From assembly GCA_963829085.1 (NCBI GenBank), contig CAWHHJ010000027.1, positions 29,588-93,587 of the forward strand: 64,000 bases of DNA, in the 5' to 3' direction. Positions 18,054-27,887 of the stretch are shown piece after piece. The DNA comes from PALSA-1004 sp963829085. GTDB lineage: Bacteria > Pseudomonadota > Gammaproteobacteria > Burkholderiales > SG8-41. The position numbers and the translations under genes were made by a program. How positions within the stretch are numbered: the first letter of the stretch is position 1; the number at the start of each line of letters is the position of its first letter. The notes under the pieces are model-generated. The model was not told the origin of the DNA and ran no database searches. It saw only the letters and a list, made by a program, of their open reading frames with translations.

Positions 18054-19337
18054 GTGCTTGAAACCCAGCGCCTTGCGTGCGCCGTTGTTGCGTCGGTTGG
18101 CAGCGGCAAAAATCTGACCGCAGCGCTCGCCGCGCTCGCGCCTGCGCACCCCGGATTGACTCCACAGCAGCGCGCCGCTATTGCCGATATCAGTTACGGC
18201 ACTCTTCGTTTCGGTTTGCAGCTCGAGTCAGTGTTAGACCAACTGCTGACCAAGCCACTGCGCGACCAAAAACTGCGCTGGCTTCTTTTAATCGGCCTTT
18301 ATCAATTGCAGTACACGCGCGCTGCACCGTATGCGGTGGTCGATCATGCGGTGCGATGTGCGGCGATGATTGGCGAGCCGCAGGCCGCCGGGCTGGTCAA
18401 CGCGGTATTGAGAAATTTTCTTCGCAAGCGCGAGAAATTGCTGACAAACGCCGCACACGGCGAGCAAGGGCGTTTCGCATTTCCGCAGTGGTGGATCGAC
18501 AAACTGCGTGACCAGTATCCGGCTTGTTACGCGGATGCGTTAACCGCGGCCAATCTGCATCCGCCGTTTACGCTGCGCGTCAATCACCGTCGCATGCAAC
18601 GTGACACTTACTTGCAGATGCTATGCGAGCAGGAGATAGCGGCGCGCGCAACCGGCACATACGCAGTTACGCTCGAGCGCCCGATGGCGGTCGATCGCTT
18701 GCCGGGTTTTGCGCAGGGCCTCGTGTCAGTGCAGGACAGCGCCGCGCAAAGTGCGGCGCCATTGCTGGACGCACAAACGGGCATGCACGTACTCGACGCC
18801 TGTGCAGCGCCGGGCGGCAAGACCACTCACTTGCTGGAGCTTGCAGACGTCGACGTTACAGCGCTCGATGTTGACGCTTCACGCCTTGCACTCGTACGCC
18901 AGAATCTCGAGCGTTTGCAATTGCACGCACGCGTTGTCACAGGCGATGCTGTGCAAGCTGCCGCGTGGTGGGATGGACGTCTGTTCGAGCGCGTACTGCT
19001 CGATGCACCATGCAGTGCTTCGGGCGTCGTGCGCCGACATCCCGATATCAAATGGCTGCGGCGGCCGGGCGACGTTTCCCAGTTCGTTGCGCAACAGGCG
19101 CAGATGCTCGACAGCGTGTGGCGATTGCTCGCCAGCGGTGGTAAATTGCTGTATACAACCTGTTCGATTTTCCAGGAAGAAAACTCGTCGCAGGTCGCGG
19201 AATTTCTTACGCGGCACACCGACGCCCAATCACTGCCGTTATGCGGATTAAAAACGTTGGACGGCATCCCTCAGGGCCAGTTATTGCCGGACAGCGAGCA
19301 TGACGGCTTTTTCTACGCGCTGCTGCAAAAAGCTTAA
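18054..19337 (+). CDS. rsmB: RsmB, 16S rRNA m5C967 methyltransferase
   Basis: RsmB methylates C967 of 16S rRNA using S-adenosylmethionine. The 427-residue protein starts at GTG 18054. It has an N-terminal NusB-like RNA-binding domain (about residues 1-140) and a Rossmann methyltransferase domain with the SAM motif DACAAPGGKTTHLLE. The two NSUN-family cysteines are in LDAPCSASG (about residue 320) and YTTCSIF (about residue 369, the catalytic nucleophile by homology). Its end overlaps the start of the DUF4390 gene by 38 bases in another frame. Confidence 0.96.
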   Translation: MLETQRLACAVVASVGSGKNLTAALAALAPAHPGLTPQQRAAIADISYGTLRFGLQLESVLDQLLTKPLRDQKLRWLLLIGLYQLQYTRAAPYAVVDHAVRCAAMIGEPQAAGLVNAVLRNFLRKREKLLTNAAHGEQGRFAFPQWWIDKLRDQYPACYADALTAANLHPPFTLRVNHRRMQRDTYLQMLCEQEIAARATGTYAVTLERPMAVDRLPGFAQGLVSVQDSAAQSAAPLLDAQTGMHVLDACAAPGGKTTHLLELADVDVTALDVDASRLALVRQNLERLQLHARVVTGDAVQAAAWWDGRLFERVLLDAPCSASGVVRRHPDIKWLRRPGDVSQFVAQQAQMLDSVWRLLASGGKLLYTTCSIFQEENSSQVAEFLTRHTDAQSLPLCGLKTLDGIPQGQLLPDSEHDGFFYALLQKA

Positions 19338-19881
19338 TGCGCTGGTTGCGTTCGCAGCCTGCCTGCTGTGTTTATTCTTTGCGTCATCTTCGCATGCCGA
19401 CGGTATCGAGCTGCGCAACGCAGCGCTGGTCGCCGGTGACGAGGGTTACTTCCTCGAAGCGGATTTCGACATTGTTTTAAATCCAACGCTTGAAGACGCG
19501 CTCAACAAAGGCGTGCCGCTTTACTTTCTGCTTGAGTTCGAGCTTATTCGTCCACGCTGGTACTGGTTCAGCGAAAAAGTACTCAACACGCAACAACAAT
19601 ATCGTCTGGCATACAACGCGCTGACGCGCCAGTATCGTCTCGGGGTCGGCTCGCTGTTCCAGAATTTTGGATCGCTCGCGGAGGCTCTCGATTTTCTGTC
19701 GCGCGTGCGGCGCCGTCAGGTGCTCGAGCCGGGGACCCTTGTGAAGGGTGATAGCTATACCGCCGGCGTGCGCATGCGGCTTGATGTATCACAGTTGCCG
19801 AAGCCATTTCAGTTGAACGCGGTTGCATCGCGCGACTGGAATTTCGGATCCGACTGGTATCACTGGACAGTGTCGCCATGA
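19300..19881 (+). CDS. DUF4390 exported protein
   Basis: This 193-residue protein has a signal peptide (hydrophobic core LVAFAACLLCLFFASSS, cleavage probably after SHA). The mature part matches the DUF4390 pattern by eye: FFLEADFDIVLNPTLEDAL-like beginning, ELIRPRWYWFSEKV, and a C-terminal WNFGSDWYHW. Function is not established; it probably acts in the periplasm. In betaproteobacteria this gene regularly sits between rsmB and ntrY, as here. It overlaps rsmB by 38 bases and the ntrY start by an ATGA, so translation of all three is probably coupled. Confidence 0.88.
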   Translation: MTAFSTRCCKKLNALVAFAACLLCLFFASSSHADGIELRNAALVAGDEGYFLEADFDIVLNPTLEDALNKGVPLYFLLEFELIRPRWYWFSEKVLNTQQQYRLAYNALTRQYRLGVGSLFQNFGSLAEALDFLSRVRRRQVLEPGTLVKGDSYTAGVRMRLDVSQLPKPFQLNAVASRDWNFGSDWYHWTVSP

Positions 19882-22073
19882 TGCCGCACATCTCTGCGAT
19901 ACGGCCGGCGCTGACGAGCGCCGTCGTCAAATATTTACTCATCGTGTGTGCAGTGGTCGGCGCAGTTACGCTCTATCTGCTGGCGACCGCGAGTGCCAAT
20001 ACGGCGCTTTTTGCGCAGCACTACCCCGAACTGCTCGCTTTGAATGGCGGCCTTGCGGTCTGTCTCGCGCTGCTCGTTGCCTACCAGCTCTATGCGTTGC
20101 GCCGAAAACTCAAGGCGCGTGTCTTCGGCGCTAAGCTGACCGTGCGGCTGGTTCTGCTGTTTGCGCTGGTCGCCGTTTTGCCGGGCGCGCTGGTGTATGG
20201 CGTGTCCGTGCAATTCGTCGCACGCAGCATCGAATCGTGGTTCGACGTGCGCGTCGAAAAGGCGCTCGAAGGCGGATTGAACCTTGGCCGCACCACTCTC
20301 GACAATCTCTTGAAGGACCTCGTCAAAAAAGCGGACGCGATGGCAGCCGCGCTCGCAGCCAGGCCATCTACCGAACATATCGCTGCGTTGAACGGCCTGC
20401 GCGAACAGTCCGGCGTGCAGGAAGCGACTTTATTCTCTCAGCGCGGCAAAGTCATCGCGTATGCAGGGAGCGAGCGCGCCGGTCTTATGCCGGAGCTGCC
20501 GACCGCGGCCGTGCTGCGCCAGTTGCGCCTGCAGCAAGCGTACAGCGCAGTGGAATCACTGCCGGACAAGGGACTGCATCTACGCGTGCTGGTGCCAGTG
20601 AATCCAATCAGCCTCGCGGAAGATATGCGCGTGTTGCAATTGTTGCAGCAGGTGCCCACGCAACTTGCGCTCGACGCCGAAACAGTGCAAACCGGCCAGC
20701 GCGAATACCAGGAGCTCCTGCTCGCGCGTTTGGGCTTGAAGCGCTTGTATGGCATAACGCTCACGCTGACATTGCTCCTTGCGCTGCTCACTGCATTGTC
20801 GCTCGCGTTCGTGATGAGCGAACGGCTGTCCGCGCCACTGAGCTTTCTGGCGGAGGGCACGCGCGCGGTCGCACAGGGTGACTTCAGTCAACGCGAAACG
20901 GTCGCGAGTACCGACGAGCTCGGCGTACTGACATCATCATTCAATACGATGCGACGTCAGCTCGCGGATGCGCGTGCCACCGCCGAGCGCAACCAGGCTC
21001 AGCTCGCGGATGCGCACACATATGTGCAAAGCATACTGGCGAATCTCTCGGCGGGCGTGCTTGCATTCGACGAATCGCTGCGCTTGCGCTCATTCAACAA
21101 CAGCGCTTCGGCCATTCTCAACGCGGATTTCGGACAGCTCGCCGGAATCGAGCTAAAACACTGGCACGCTCGCGATCCGGCGCTCAAAGCGCTGGCAGAT
21201 GAGATCATCACGTCTTTCGCAGCGTCCGACGGTGAGTGGGCTAAGCAAGTCGAGCATGTCGGCAAACGCGCAGTACAAATGCTGTTGCTTCGCGGCACGC
21301 GCCTGCCGGTGAGCGCAACCGGCTACGTCGTGGTGTTCGATGACATCACCCATGTGCTGCAGGCACAGCGCGATGCGGCGTGGACGGAAGTGGCGCGGCG
21401 CCTCGCGCACGAAATTAAGAACCCGTTGACGCCGATCCAGCTTTCCGCAGAACGACTGCAGCATAAGCTCGCCGCTAAGTTGGGGCCGGTCGAGCGCGAT
21501 ATGCTGTCACGCTCCACGGAGACGATCGTCAACCAGGTGGGCGCGTTGAAAAATATGGTCGACGCCTTTCGTCAATACGCACGCATGCCGGAGCCCACGC
21601 GCCAGTCGCTCGACGTCAATGCGCTGCTGCGGGAAGTGCTGACGCTGTATGAGTCACTCGCTGGAGTGCTTCAGTTGGAACTTGCATCGGAATTGCCGTC
21701 TGTCGTCGGCGATTCCGCACAATTACGCCAAGTGATCCACAATCTGCTGCAGAATGCACAGGACGCACTCGCCGACACGCCCGGCGCGCGTATCGTTGTC
21801 CGTTCGGAAGCGCTGCCCCCCGGTGTTCGACTTACGATCACCGACAATGGAAGCGGTTTTCCGGAGTCCCTCATGCGACGTGCATTTGAACCTTATGTCA
21901 CCACCAAGCCGAAGGGCACGGGACTCGGCCTGGTGATCGTAAAAAAAATCATCGAAGAACACGGCGGAAGCGTGGAGATTACCAACGTTGCGCCTCACGG
22001 CGCCCGCGTTTCGCTGACACTGCCCGCAATGGCGGTAACTACGGCCACGCTGAAAACCGCAGCGCGGGCCTAA
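19878..22073 (+). CDS. ntrY: NtrY-type sensor histidine kinase
   Basis: This 731-residue membrane kinase is partner to NtrX. Two or three N-terminal membrane segments (about residues 15-35, 50-72 and 88-112) precede a periplasmic sensing region, and another segment lies at about 293-318. A HAMP domain, a PAS domain (about 370-480), a HisKA domain with phospho-accepting His in RRLAHEIKNPLTPIQ (about residue 511) and a HATPase domain (N box LLQNAQDAL, DNGSGFP, GTGLGLVIVKKI) follow. NtrYX systems act in nitrogen or redox responses depending on species; the signal here cannot be read from sequence. It lies 21 bases before ntrX. Confidence 0.93.
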   Translation: MMPHISAIRPALTSAVVKYLLIVCAVVGAVTLYLLATASANTALFAQHYPELLALNGGLAVCLALLVAYQLYALRRKLKARVFGAKLTVRLVLLFALVAVLPGALVYGVSVQFVARSIESWFDVRVEKALEGGLNLGRTTLDNLLKDLVKKADAMAAALAARPSTEHIAALNGLREQSGVQEATLFSQRGKVIAYAGSERAGLMPELPTAAVLRQLRLQQAYSAVESLPDKGLHLRVLVPVNPISLAEDMRVLQLLQQVPTQLALDAETVQTGQREYQELLLARLGLKRLYGITLTLTLLLALLTALSLAFVMSERLSAPLSFLAEGTRAVAQGDFSQRETVASTDELGVLTSSFNTMRRQLADARATAERNQAQLADAHTYVQSILANLSAGVLAFDESLRLRSFNNSASAILNADFGQLAGIELKHWHARDPALKALADEIITSFAASDGEWAKQVEHVGKRAVQMLLLRGTRLPVSATGYVVVFDDITHVLQAQRDAAWTEVARRLAHEIKNPLTPIQLSAERLQHKLAAKLGPVERDMLSRSTETIVNQVGALKNMVDAFRQYARMPEPTRQSLDVNALLREVLTLYESLAGVLQLELASELPSVVGDSAQLRQVIHNLLQNAQDALADTPGARIVVRSEALPPGVRLTITDNGSGFPESLMRRAFEPYVTTKPKGTGLGLVIVKKIIEEHGGSVEITNVAPHGARVSLTLPAMAVTTATLKTAARA

Positions 22074-22094
22074 ACTGGAATTGGAAACGGGGAT

Positions 22095-23381
22095 ATGCAG
22101 CAGATACTAGTGGTTGATGATGAGGTTGGGATAAGAGAGCTCTTATCTGAAATCCTGCGTGATGAAGGCTACCAGGTGCGTCTCGCCGAAAATGCGGGCC
22201 AGGCACGCGCACAACGCGGCATCGGACGCCCCGATCTCGTGCTGCTCGATATATGGATGCCCGATACCGATGGCATTACGCTGCTCAAGGAATGGGCGAG
22301 CTCGGGCTTGCTGACGATGCCGGTCGTCATGATGTCGGGACACGGCACGATCGACACCGCAGTTGAGGCCACGCGCATTGGCGCCTACGATTTCCTCGAG
22401 AAACCAATTGCGCTGCAAAAATTGCTGGCGACTGTCAGCCGCGCGCTCAAACGCGGCGAACAGCAGTTAAAGCCGCTGCCGACACTGATGCTCGCAACGC
22501 TCGGTCGCGCCCCTGTGGTCGCTGAGTTGAAGCAACGGCTCGAGCGGGTCGGCAATCTCAAAGCGCCGCTCTTGATGATCGCCGAGCCCGGCACGGGAGC
22601 CGAGCTCTGCGCAAAGTTTGTGCATCAGCCGCATCCTCTCTCCGGCAAGTCCAATTCACCGTGGGTGGCGCCGGACAATCTGGCGGTGCTCGCCGAGTCG
22701 CCGCTCGATCTGCTCAATCAGGCTCGCGACGGCACTTTGTTCATGCAGGAAGTCGGTGACCTCAACCGGACCGAGCAGAAAGGGCTGTTGCTGATTGTCG
22801 GCAAGCTCGAGAAGTACAACACGCGCCTCATCTGCGCGACAGCACGCGCGTTGCCGGATCTTGTCGCACAGGGGCTGTTCGATGCGAAGCTCTATAGCGT
22901 TATCGCCGCCGTCACAATAAACGTCCCCAGCCTGCGCCAGCATCGCGAAGATATTCCGGATCTCGCGAATTTATTCCTACTGCGCAGCATCGAGGCCAAG
23001 GAAGCAACGCCGCGTCATTTCAGTACCGCGGCGCTCAACACCTTGCGTAATTACGATTGGCCGGGCAACCTCGATCAGCTCGAAAGCGTCGTGCGAACGC
23101 TTGCACTCACGTGTGCTGGCGAAGAGATTGGCGTCAACGACGTGAATCAGGCACTGCCCGCGTTCAACGTGCAGTCGCCATCGGCGCCGTCCGACTTGCC
23201 GCTCGATCTGCCGCTGCGTGAAGCGCGCGATGCGTTCGAGCGCGTATATTTCGAGCATCACATCGCGAAGGAAGGTTCGAATATGAGCCGGGTGGCCGAT
23301 CGTGTCGGACTCGAACGCACACACCTTTATCGCAAGTTGAAACAGCTCGGCATCAAGCTCGCGCGCCGCGGAGAAGAGTAG
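22095..23381 (+). CDS. ntrX: NtrX-type response regulator with degenerate AAA+ domain
   Basis: This is a 428-residue response regulator paired with NtrY. The receiver domain has the acidic pair D8-D9, phospho-acceptor D52 (LLDIWMPDTDG) and K103 (FLEKPIA). A central domain aligned with sigma54-type AAA+ activators follows, but it is degenerate: the Walker A region reads AEPGTGAEL (residues 163-171) without the lysine, and no GAFTGA loop is found. The Fis-type helix-turn-helix at the C-terminus (SRVADRVGLERTHLYRKLKQ) is intact. It probably binds DNA on phosphorylation without driving sigma54 polymerase. Confidence 0.9.
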   Translation: MQQILVVDDEVGIRELLSEILRDEGYQVRLAENAGQARAQRGIGRPDLVLLDIWMPDTDGITLLKEWASSGLLTMPVVMMSGHGTIDTAVEATRIGAYDFLEKPIALQKLLATVSRALKRGEQQLKPLPTLMLATLGRAPVVAELKQRLERVGNLKAPLLMIAEPGTGAELCAKFVHQPHPLSGKSNSPWVAPDNLAVLAESPLDLLNQARDGTLFMQEVGDLNRTEQKGLLLIVGKLEKYNTRLICATARALPDLVAQGLFDAKLYSVIAAVTINVPSLRQHREDIPDLANLFLLRSIEAKEATPRHFSTAALNTLRNYDWPGNLDQLESVVRTLALTCAGEEIGVNDVNQALPAFNVQSPSAPSDLPLDLPLREARDAFERVYFEHHIAKEGSNMSRVADRVGLERTHLYRKLKQLGIKLARRGEE

Positions 23382-23467
23382 CAGAGACGCCGGCCACGTA
23401 GCCAAACCGGAGCGTTTCTAAGATAATTGCAGCTCCTCAAGGTTCACTTCCCGCAAGGATTTATCGA

Positions 23468-25490
23468 ATGGGCTCCCGCCTGGAATTAAGCAATGCTATC
23501 CGCGCGCTGGCGATGGACGCGGTACAGCAGGCTAACTCCGGCCACCCCGGCATGCCGATGGGCATGGCCGATATCGCGGAAGTACTGTGGCGGCACTATC
23601 TCAAGCACAACCCCGCGGATCCGCATTGGCCTGATCGCGACCGGTTTGTGCTTTCTAACGGCCATGGCTCGATGCTGCTCTACGCCGTGCTGCACTTGAC
23701 CGGCTACGATTTGCCGATCAATGAGATTCGACATTTCCGGCAACTGCATTCGAAGACGCCGGGCCATCCGGAGGTGGGTGTAACACCCGGCGTGGAAACC
23801 ACAACCGGTCCGTTAGGTCAGGGCCTCGCCAATGCCGTTGGCATGGCCCTCGCTGAGAAGCTGCTGGCGGCCCACTTCAACCGTCCCGGCCACACCATTG
23901 TCGACCACAATACGCACGTCTTCATGGGCGACGGCTGTCTGATGGAGGGCATCTCACACGAAGCGTGCTCCCTTGCCGGTACGCTGGGACTCGGCAAGCT
24001 GACCGGGTTCTACGATGACAACGGCATTTCGATAGATGGTGCAGTCAAAGGTTGGTTTACCGACGACACGCCGCGCCGCTTCGAAGCTTATGGCTGGCAC
24101 GTCGTACCGCACGTCGATGGCCATGATGCGGCCGCGGTTGAAGCCGCGCTGAAACTGGCGCTGTCGGTGAGCGACCGGCCAAGCCTTATCTGCTGCAAGA
24201 CCATCATCGGCAAAGGCGCGCCGACGCGCGCCGGGTACGGCAAGGGCCCACGGTGAAGCGCTCGGCGCGCAGGAAGTTGCAGCGGCGCGTGAAAAACTGG
24301 GATGGAAGTATCCGGCGTTCGAAATCCCGGAGGGCATCTACGCAGAGTGGGACCAGCGCGCGAAGGGCGCAGCGGCACAATCCGCGTGGGAACAACGCTT
24401 CGCGGCATATGCGCAAGCCCATCCTGATCTCGCGCAGGAATTCAAACGTCGTATGGCGGGCGAGCTGCCAACAGATTTCGCGCACGAGATCGCCGCGGTC
24501 ATCGAAGCGGCGAACACGAAGGGTGAGACCGTTGCAACGCGTAAGGCGTCACAGCTCGCCTTGACGCAGCTTGCGCCAAAACTGCCCGAATTGGTTGGCG
24601 GTTCGGCCGATCTCATGGGCAGCGTGTTCACGAACTGGCCCGGCAGCACCGTTGTCACGCGCGACGCGCCCGGCAACATCGTGTATTTCGGCGTGCGCGA
24701 ATTTGCAATGGCGGCGATCAGCAATGGGCTCGCGCTGCATGGCGGCTTTATACCCGAGACCGGTACCTTCCTCACCTTTTCCGACTATTCGCGTAATGCG
24801 CTGCGTATGGCCGCGTTGATGAAGCTGCGCAATATATTTGTCTTCACGCACGACTCGATCGGACTTGGCGAAGATGGTCCCACCCACCAGTCGGTGGAAC
24901 ACGTCTCAGCGCTGCGGCTGATACCGAACATGTCCGTGTGGCGTCCATGCGATACGGTCGAAGCGGCCGCTGCATGGGGGTCTGCGCTGCAGCGAAAAGA
25001 TGGGCCCACGTGTCTGGTGCTGTCGCGCCAGAATGTCGCGTTCCAAAAGCGCAATGCGGCCACCATCGACGCGATAACTCGGGGTGCGTACGTGCTTGCC
25101 GAGGCGGCCGGAGATCTACGCGCAGTCATCATCGCAACCGGTTCGGAGGTACCGCTAGCGATGGCGGCGCGTGGACAACTGCAGAACGATGGCATCGGCA
25201 TACGCGTCGTCTCGATGCCGTGCACGTTCTTATTCGATCAGCAGGCCGCGAACTACCGTGCGCAAGTATTGCCGCCGGGCGTCCCGCGCATCGCTGTCGA
25301 AGCGGGTGTCACCGCTTTTTGGCGCAAGTATGTCGGCGCCGTGGACGACGCCAGAGGCGCCGTCATCGGCATCGATACGTTCGGCGAATCGGCACCGGCC
25401 GCCGATCTCTTCAAGTATTTTGGCTTCACCGCGGATCACGTTGTGACGGCGGTCAAGCAAACGCTACAACCAGCGTCGCTGCGTCAGTAG
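23468..25490 (+). CDS. tkt: Transketolase, with a one-base frameshift in this sequence
   Basis: Transketolase transfers two-carbon units between sugar phosphates with thiamine diphosphate. The N-terminal part (ALAMDAVQQANSGHPGMPMG, ThDP motif MGDGCLMEGISHEA) and the pyrimidine-binding and C-terminal parts (EFAMAAISNGLALHGG, HDSIGLGEDGPTHQSVEH) are all present but in two frames. An extra T at about 24236 (GCCGGGTACGGCA) breaks the frame; removing it restores AGTARAHGEALGAQEV, the expected family segment. The span of 2023 bases is 3x674+1, matching one inserted base in a normal roughly 670-residue enzyme. It begins the tkt-gap-pgk-pyk-fba run. Confidence 0.94.
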
Positions 25491-25515
25491 ACCGCGACCG
25501 ACTCAGGAGAATGGC

Positions 25516-26529
25516 ATGACGATCAAAGTTGCAATCAACGGCTACGGACGCATCGGACGCAACGTGCTGCGTGCTCACTATGAAGGCGGCAAGAAACACG
25601 ATCTGCAAATCGTCGCCATCAACGATCTCGGCAACGCGGAAACCAACGCGCACCTGACACGCTATGACACAGCTCATGGCAAATTTAACGGCACGGTCGC
25701 GGTGGAAGGCGACTCGATGGTCGTCAATGGCGACAAGATCAGCGTGCTCGCTCAGCGCAATCCGGCCGATCTGCCATGGGGCACCATGGGCGTTGATGTC
25801 GTGCTCGAGTGCACCGGACTTTTTACGAGCAAGGAAAAAGCGGGCGCGCATCTGAAAGGCGGCGCGAAAAAAGTAATCATCTCCGCGCCCGGCGGCAAAG
25901 ACGTCGATGCTACGGTCGTCTATGGCGTCAATCACCAGACGCTGAAGGGCAGCCATACTGTGATATCCAATGCGTCGTGCACCACCAACTGTCTCGCGCC
26001 GATGGTGAAAGTATTGCACGACAAAATCGGCGTTGTACAAGGACTGATGACGACGATACATTCATATACGAACGATCAGGTGTTGACGGATGTTTATCAC
26101 GAGGATCTGCGCCGCGCGCGCTCCGCGACGATGTCGATGATTCCAACCAAGACCGGCGCGGCAGCGGCGGTCGGGCTCGTGCTTCCGCAATTGAACGGCA
26201 AGCTTGACGGCTTTGCAGTGCGCGTGCCGACCATCAATGTGTCGCTCGTCGATCTCGTTTTCACCGCCGCACGCGCGACGACGGCCGACGAAGTGAACGC
26301 CGCGATGAAATCCGCCGCGACCGGTGAGCTCAAGGGCGTGCTCGAGTACAGCGATGGCCCCCTCGTGTCCGTCGACTTCAACCACAATCCGGCATCGAGT
26401 ATTTTTGACGCAACGCTGACCAAGGTCAGCGGCGGCACACTGGTTAAAGCGTTGTCGTGGTACGACAACGAATGGGGCTTCTCGAACCGGATGCTCGATG
26501 TCACCGTCGTGCTGATGAACGCGAAATAA
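25516..26529 (+). CDS. gap: Glyceraldehyde-3-phosphate dehydrogenase
   Basis: GapA oxidises glyceraldehyde-3-phosphate to 1,3-bisphosphoglycerate in glycolysis, and runs in reverse in gluconeogenesis. The 337-residue protein has the dinucleotide fold start INGYGRIGRNVLRAH, the catalytic cysteine in NASCTTNCLAP, and the C-terminal WYDNEWGFSNRM signature. Length is standard. It starts 25 bases after tkt with a clear AGGAGAATG-type site. NAD versus NADP preference cannot be judged reliably here. Confidence 0.98.
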   Translation: MTIKVAINGYGRIGRNVLRAHYEGGKKHDLQIVAINDLGNAETNAHLTRYDTAHGKFNGTVAVEGDSMVVNGDKISVLAQRNPADLPWGTMGVDVVLECTGLFTSKEKAGAHLKGGAKKVIISAPGGKDVDATVVYGVNHQTLKGSHTVISNASCTTNCLAPMVKVLHDKIGVVQGLMTTIHSYTNDQVLTDVYHEDLRRARSATMSMIPTKTGAAAAVGLVLPQLNGKLDGFAVRVPTINVSLVDLVFTAARATTADEVNAAMKSAATGELKGVLEYSDGPLVSVDFNHNPASSIFDATLTKVSGGTLVKALSWYDNEWGFSNRMLDVTVVLMNAK

Positions 26530-26610
26530 GCGGGATGCGTTTGCAGGTTGTGCAGAGGGTGGTGGCGCTACTCCCCGCGACAGGACTCATGTAGTTGAAA
26601 GGCCGGTGCA

Positions 26611-27798
26611 GTGAGCGTATTAAAGATGACAGACGTGGACCTCGCCGGAAAGCGGGTGTTCATTCGCGCCGATCTCAACGTTCCGCAGGACGATGGCGGC
26701 AAGATCACCGACGACACGCGTATCCGCGCATCTGTACCCGCGATTCAGCAGGCACTTCAAGCACGCGCGGCAGTCATGGTGACTTCGCACCTTGGGCGCC
26801 CGACGGAAGGCGAATTGAAACCCGAGGACTCGCTGGCGCCGATTGCGCAACGGTTGTCCGAGCTCATCGGCAAGCCGGTACCGCTGGTTCGCGACTGGGT
26901 CAACGGGGTCGCTGTCGAACCAGGCGCCGTCGTCTTACTCGAGAACTGCCGTTGCAATAAAGGCGAGAAAAAAAACGACGACGCGCTCGCCAAAAAAATG
27001 GCCGCGCTGTGTGACGTGTATGTCAACGATGCGTTCGGGACTGCACATCGGGCCGAAGCAACGACGCACGGCATTGCCAAGTACGCGCCGGTCGCGTGTG
27101 CCGGTCCTTTGCTTGCAGCGGAGCTCGATGCGCTCGGCAAGGCGCTGAGCAATCCGAGCCGGCCACTCGTGGCAATCGTTGCCGGCTCCAAGGTATCGAG
27201 CAAATTGACGATATTGCGCAGCCTCGCGGACAAGGTCGATGAACTCGTGGTCGGCGGCGGTATCGCCAATACATTCATGCTCGCGGCCGGCATGCCGATT
27301 GGCAAATCGCTCGCTGAGCCGGGTCTCGTCAACGAAGCGCGCGCGATCATGGATGTGATGACCGCGCGCGGTGCGCAGGTGCCGCTGCCTGTCGATGTGG
27401 TCGTGGCGGGAGAGCTTTCGCCGCATGCTCAGGCGCGCCGCGTTACCGCGCTTGAGGTCCGCGCTGCTGACATGATTCTCGATATCGGATCGCGCACCGC
27501 AGATATGCTCGCCGCTTCGATCGCGCGCGCCGGAACGATCGTGTGGAATGGGCCCGTCGGCGTATTCGAGTACGATCAGTTCGGTGACGGCACGGAGCAG
27601 ATTGCCCGCGCCATCGCAGCATCGTCTGCCTTCTCGATCGCCGGCGGCGGCGATACCCTTGCGGCAATCGCCAAATACGGCATCACGGAGGACATTTCGT
27701 ACATTTCAACCGGCGGCGGCGCATTTCTCGAATTTCTCGAAGGCAAGAAACTACCCGCCGTCGAAATACTCGAGCAGCGCGCGGCGGAAAAAAAGTGA
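26611..27798 (+). CDS. pgk: Phosphoglycerate kinase
   Basis: Pgk interconverts 1,3-bisphosphoglycerate and 3-phosphoglycerate with ADP/ATP. The 395-residue protein starts at GTG 26611 (MSVLKMTDVDLAGKRVFIRA). It contains RADLNVPQDD with the substrate Arg/Asp/Asn, TSHLGRPTEG, the C-terminal nucleotide domain motif GPVGVFEYDQF, and the hinge segment SIAGGGDTLAAI. Length is typical. It lies 81 bases after gap in the same glycolytic run. Confidence 0.98.
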   Translation: MSVLKMTDVDLAGKRVFIRADLNVPQDDGGKITDDTRIRASVPAIQQALQARAAVMVTSHLGRPTEGELKPEDSLAPIAQRLSELIGKPVPLVRDWVNGVAVEPGAVVLLENCRCNKGEKKNDDALAKKMAALCDVYVNDAFGTAHRAEATTHGIAKYAPVACAGPLLAAELDALGKALSNPSRPLVAIVAGSKVSSKLTILRSLADKVDELVVGGGIANTFMLAAGMPIGKSLAEPGLVNEARAIMDVMTARGAQVPLPVDVVVAGELSPHAQARRVTALEVRAADMILDIGSRTADMLAASIARAGTIVWNGPVGVFEYDQFGDGTEQIARAIAASSAFSIAGGGDTLAAIAKYGITEDISYISTGGGAFLEFLEGKKLPAVEILEQRAAEKK

Positions 27799-27887
27799 TC
27801 GCTGCAGATTGAGGATGGCGCTGAAACCCGTTACGCTCCGAGTCGCGTCAGCGCGCTGCGCAGTTCATCCGGGATAATAAGCCACTC

